Shown here one piece after another: positions 63,648 to 64,000 of a DNA stretch of 64,000 nt (positions are counted from its first letter, which is position 1; each line of letters begins with the position of its first letter). The notes under the pieces were generated by a model. It did no database searches. It saw only the letters and a program-made list of their open reading frames with translations, and was not told the DNA's origin. This DNA comes from Brevundimonas sp. GTDB lineage: Bacteria; Pseudomonadota; Alphaproteobacteria; Caulobacterales; Caulobacteraceae. The translations under genes and the position numbers were made by a program. The DNA is taken from positions 1 to 64,000 of the forward strand of contig NZ_JAUSOE010000036.1 of NCBI RefSeq assembly GCF_030656255.1. Reading direction: 5' to 3'.

Positions 63648-64000
63648 ATGAGACTTCTGGTGATCGATACGGCGCTCGGCGCCTGCACGGCGGCGGTGTT
63701 TGAGGACGAGCGGCCCCTGGCCGTTCGTTTCGAACCCATGACCAAGGGCCATCAGGAACGTTTGGGCGGTCTGGTGCGCGATGTCATGGCCGAGGCGGGC
63801 CGCAGCTTCGACGCTCTGGACCGGATCGGCGTCACCGTCGGGCCGGGCTCCTTCACCGGTTTGCGGGTCGGGCTGGCCTTCGCCCAGGGACTGGGCGCGG
63901 CCCTGGATCGGCCGGTGGTCGGAGTGTCGGCTCTGGATGCGCTGGCCGCGTCTCTGGATTCGGGGGCAACGCCGGTTGCGGCCCTGATCGACGCCCGACG
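63648..64000 (+). CDS. tsaB: tRNA threonylcarbamoyladenosine biosynthesis protein TsaB (partial)
   Basis: The frame is not listed as a gene in the ORF track. It begins at ATG 63648 and is cut by the window edge after about 117 codons. The start MRLLVIDTALGACTAAVFED and the block VGPGSFTGLRVGLAFAQGLG are diagnostic of TsaB, the partner of TsaD in making t6A at position 37 of ANN-decoding tRNAs. The start follows the XRE stop by 10 bp. Short ORFs reported here on other frames are shadows. Confidence 0.9.
   Translation, partial: MRLLVIDTALGACTAAVFEDERPLAVRFEPMTKGHQERLGGLVRDVMAEAGRSFDALDRIGVTVGPGSFTGLRVGLAFAQGLGAALDRPVVGVSALDALAASLDSGATPVAALIDAR

Overview
The window looks like a chromosomal segment from an alphaproteobacterium of the order Caulobacterales, most probably a Brevundimonas-like species (an inference from synteny and protein similarity by eye; no database was searched). 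G+C is high, start codons are often GTG or TTG, and many genes overlap by ATGA or GTGA. The gene order parB-parA-rsmG-mnmG-mnmE-(DUF6489)-rho-...-hemJ-hemH-hemE-[gap]-ppsR-maf-aroE-coaE-dnaQ-secB-tim44-mltA matches the replication origin region of Caulobacter crescentus, where Cori lies between hemE and the RP001 gene (ppsR). CenR-like and NtrZ-like genes fit the same lineage.

Layout. 1-13.5 kb is variable: a partial OmpA-like porin, a MaoC hydratase, a Ser/Thr dehydratase, glycerol kinase, an APH-fold kinase, a secreted GH62 arabinofuranosidase, a DUF1223 protein, two tandem S9A prolyl oligopeptidases separated by a 31-bp inverted repeat, a K+ channel and dapF. 13.6-25 kb is housekeeping: malic enzyme, rsmI-yraN-sirB1, a Ubi hydroxylase, an Acg-type nitroreductase, ftsK-lolA and xthA, with a terminated non-coding stretch before xthA. 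25-30.5 kb holds a MocR/YczE divergent pair, a CenR-type response regulator, yggS and a ThiE-like gene whose start codons overlap head to head, ntrZ and a DUF3576 lipoprotein. 30.5-45.8 kb runs leuS-lptE-holA, then the leftward block parB to hemE. This block contains four parS sites (36605, 37850, 39385, 40997) and one low-G+C DUF3916-like gene coupled to the hem operon. 45.8-46.2 kb is the predicted oriC: an AT-rich stretch beside hemE, a DnaA box matching TTWTNCACA, several TTAA (CtrA-type) motifs and two GANTC (CcrM) sites. 46.2-52.4 kb runs rightward from oriC (ppsR to mltA, with secB reversed). 52.4-64 kb holds an ohr/ohrR redox pair, a UspA protein, the 180-kDa-type NAD-glutamate dehydrogenase, an AI-2E family exporter, a HerA-like ATPase, NifU/Nfu, two XRE-type regulators and a partial tsaB.

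How it works together. The centre of the window is the origin and centromere module. Genes flanking oriC are transcribed away from it, ParB would load on parS 5-9 kb away, and ParA would move the origin. Around it sit the DNA polymerase subunits (holA, dnaQ), tRNA modification (mnmE/mnmG), haem synthesis (hemE/H/J), envelope biogenesis (lptE, lolA, ftsK, mltA, cenR, ntrZ) and Rho. I found no CRISPR array, prophage, transposase, rRNA or tRNA gene. No clear new multi-gene system is visible. The most unusual signals are regulatory or structural: the leuS leader with a duplicated hairpin, the lolA-xthA non-coding transcript candidate, the parS-encoded V[S/P]RET peptides, the low-G+C gene in the origin block, and a dead-serine S24-like repressor.
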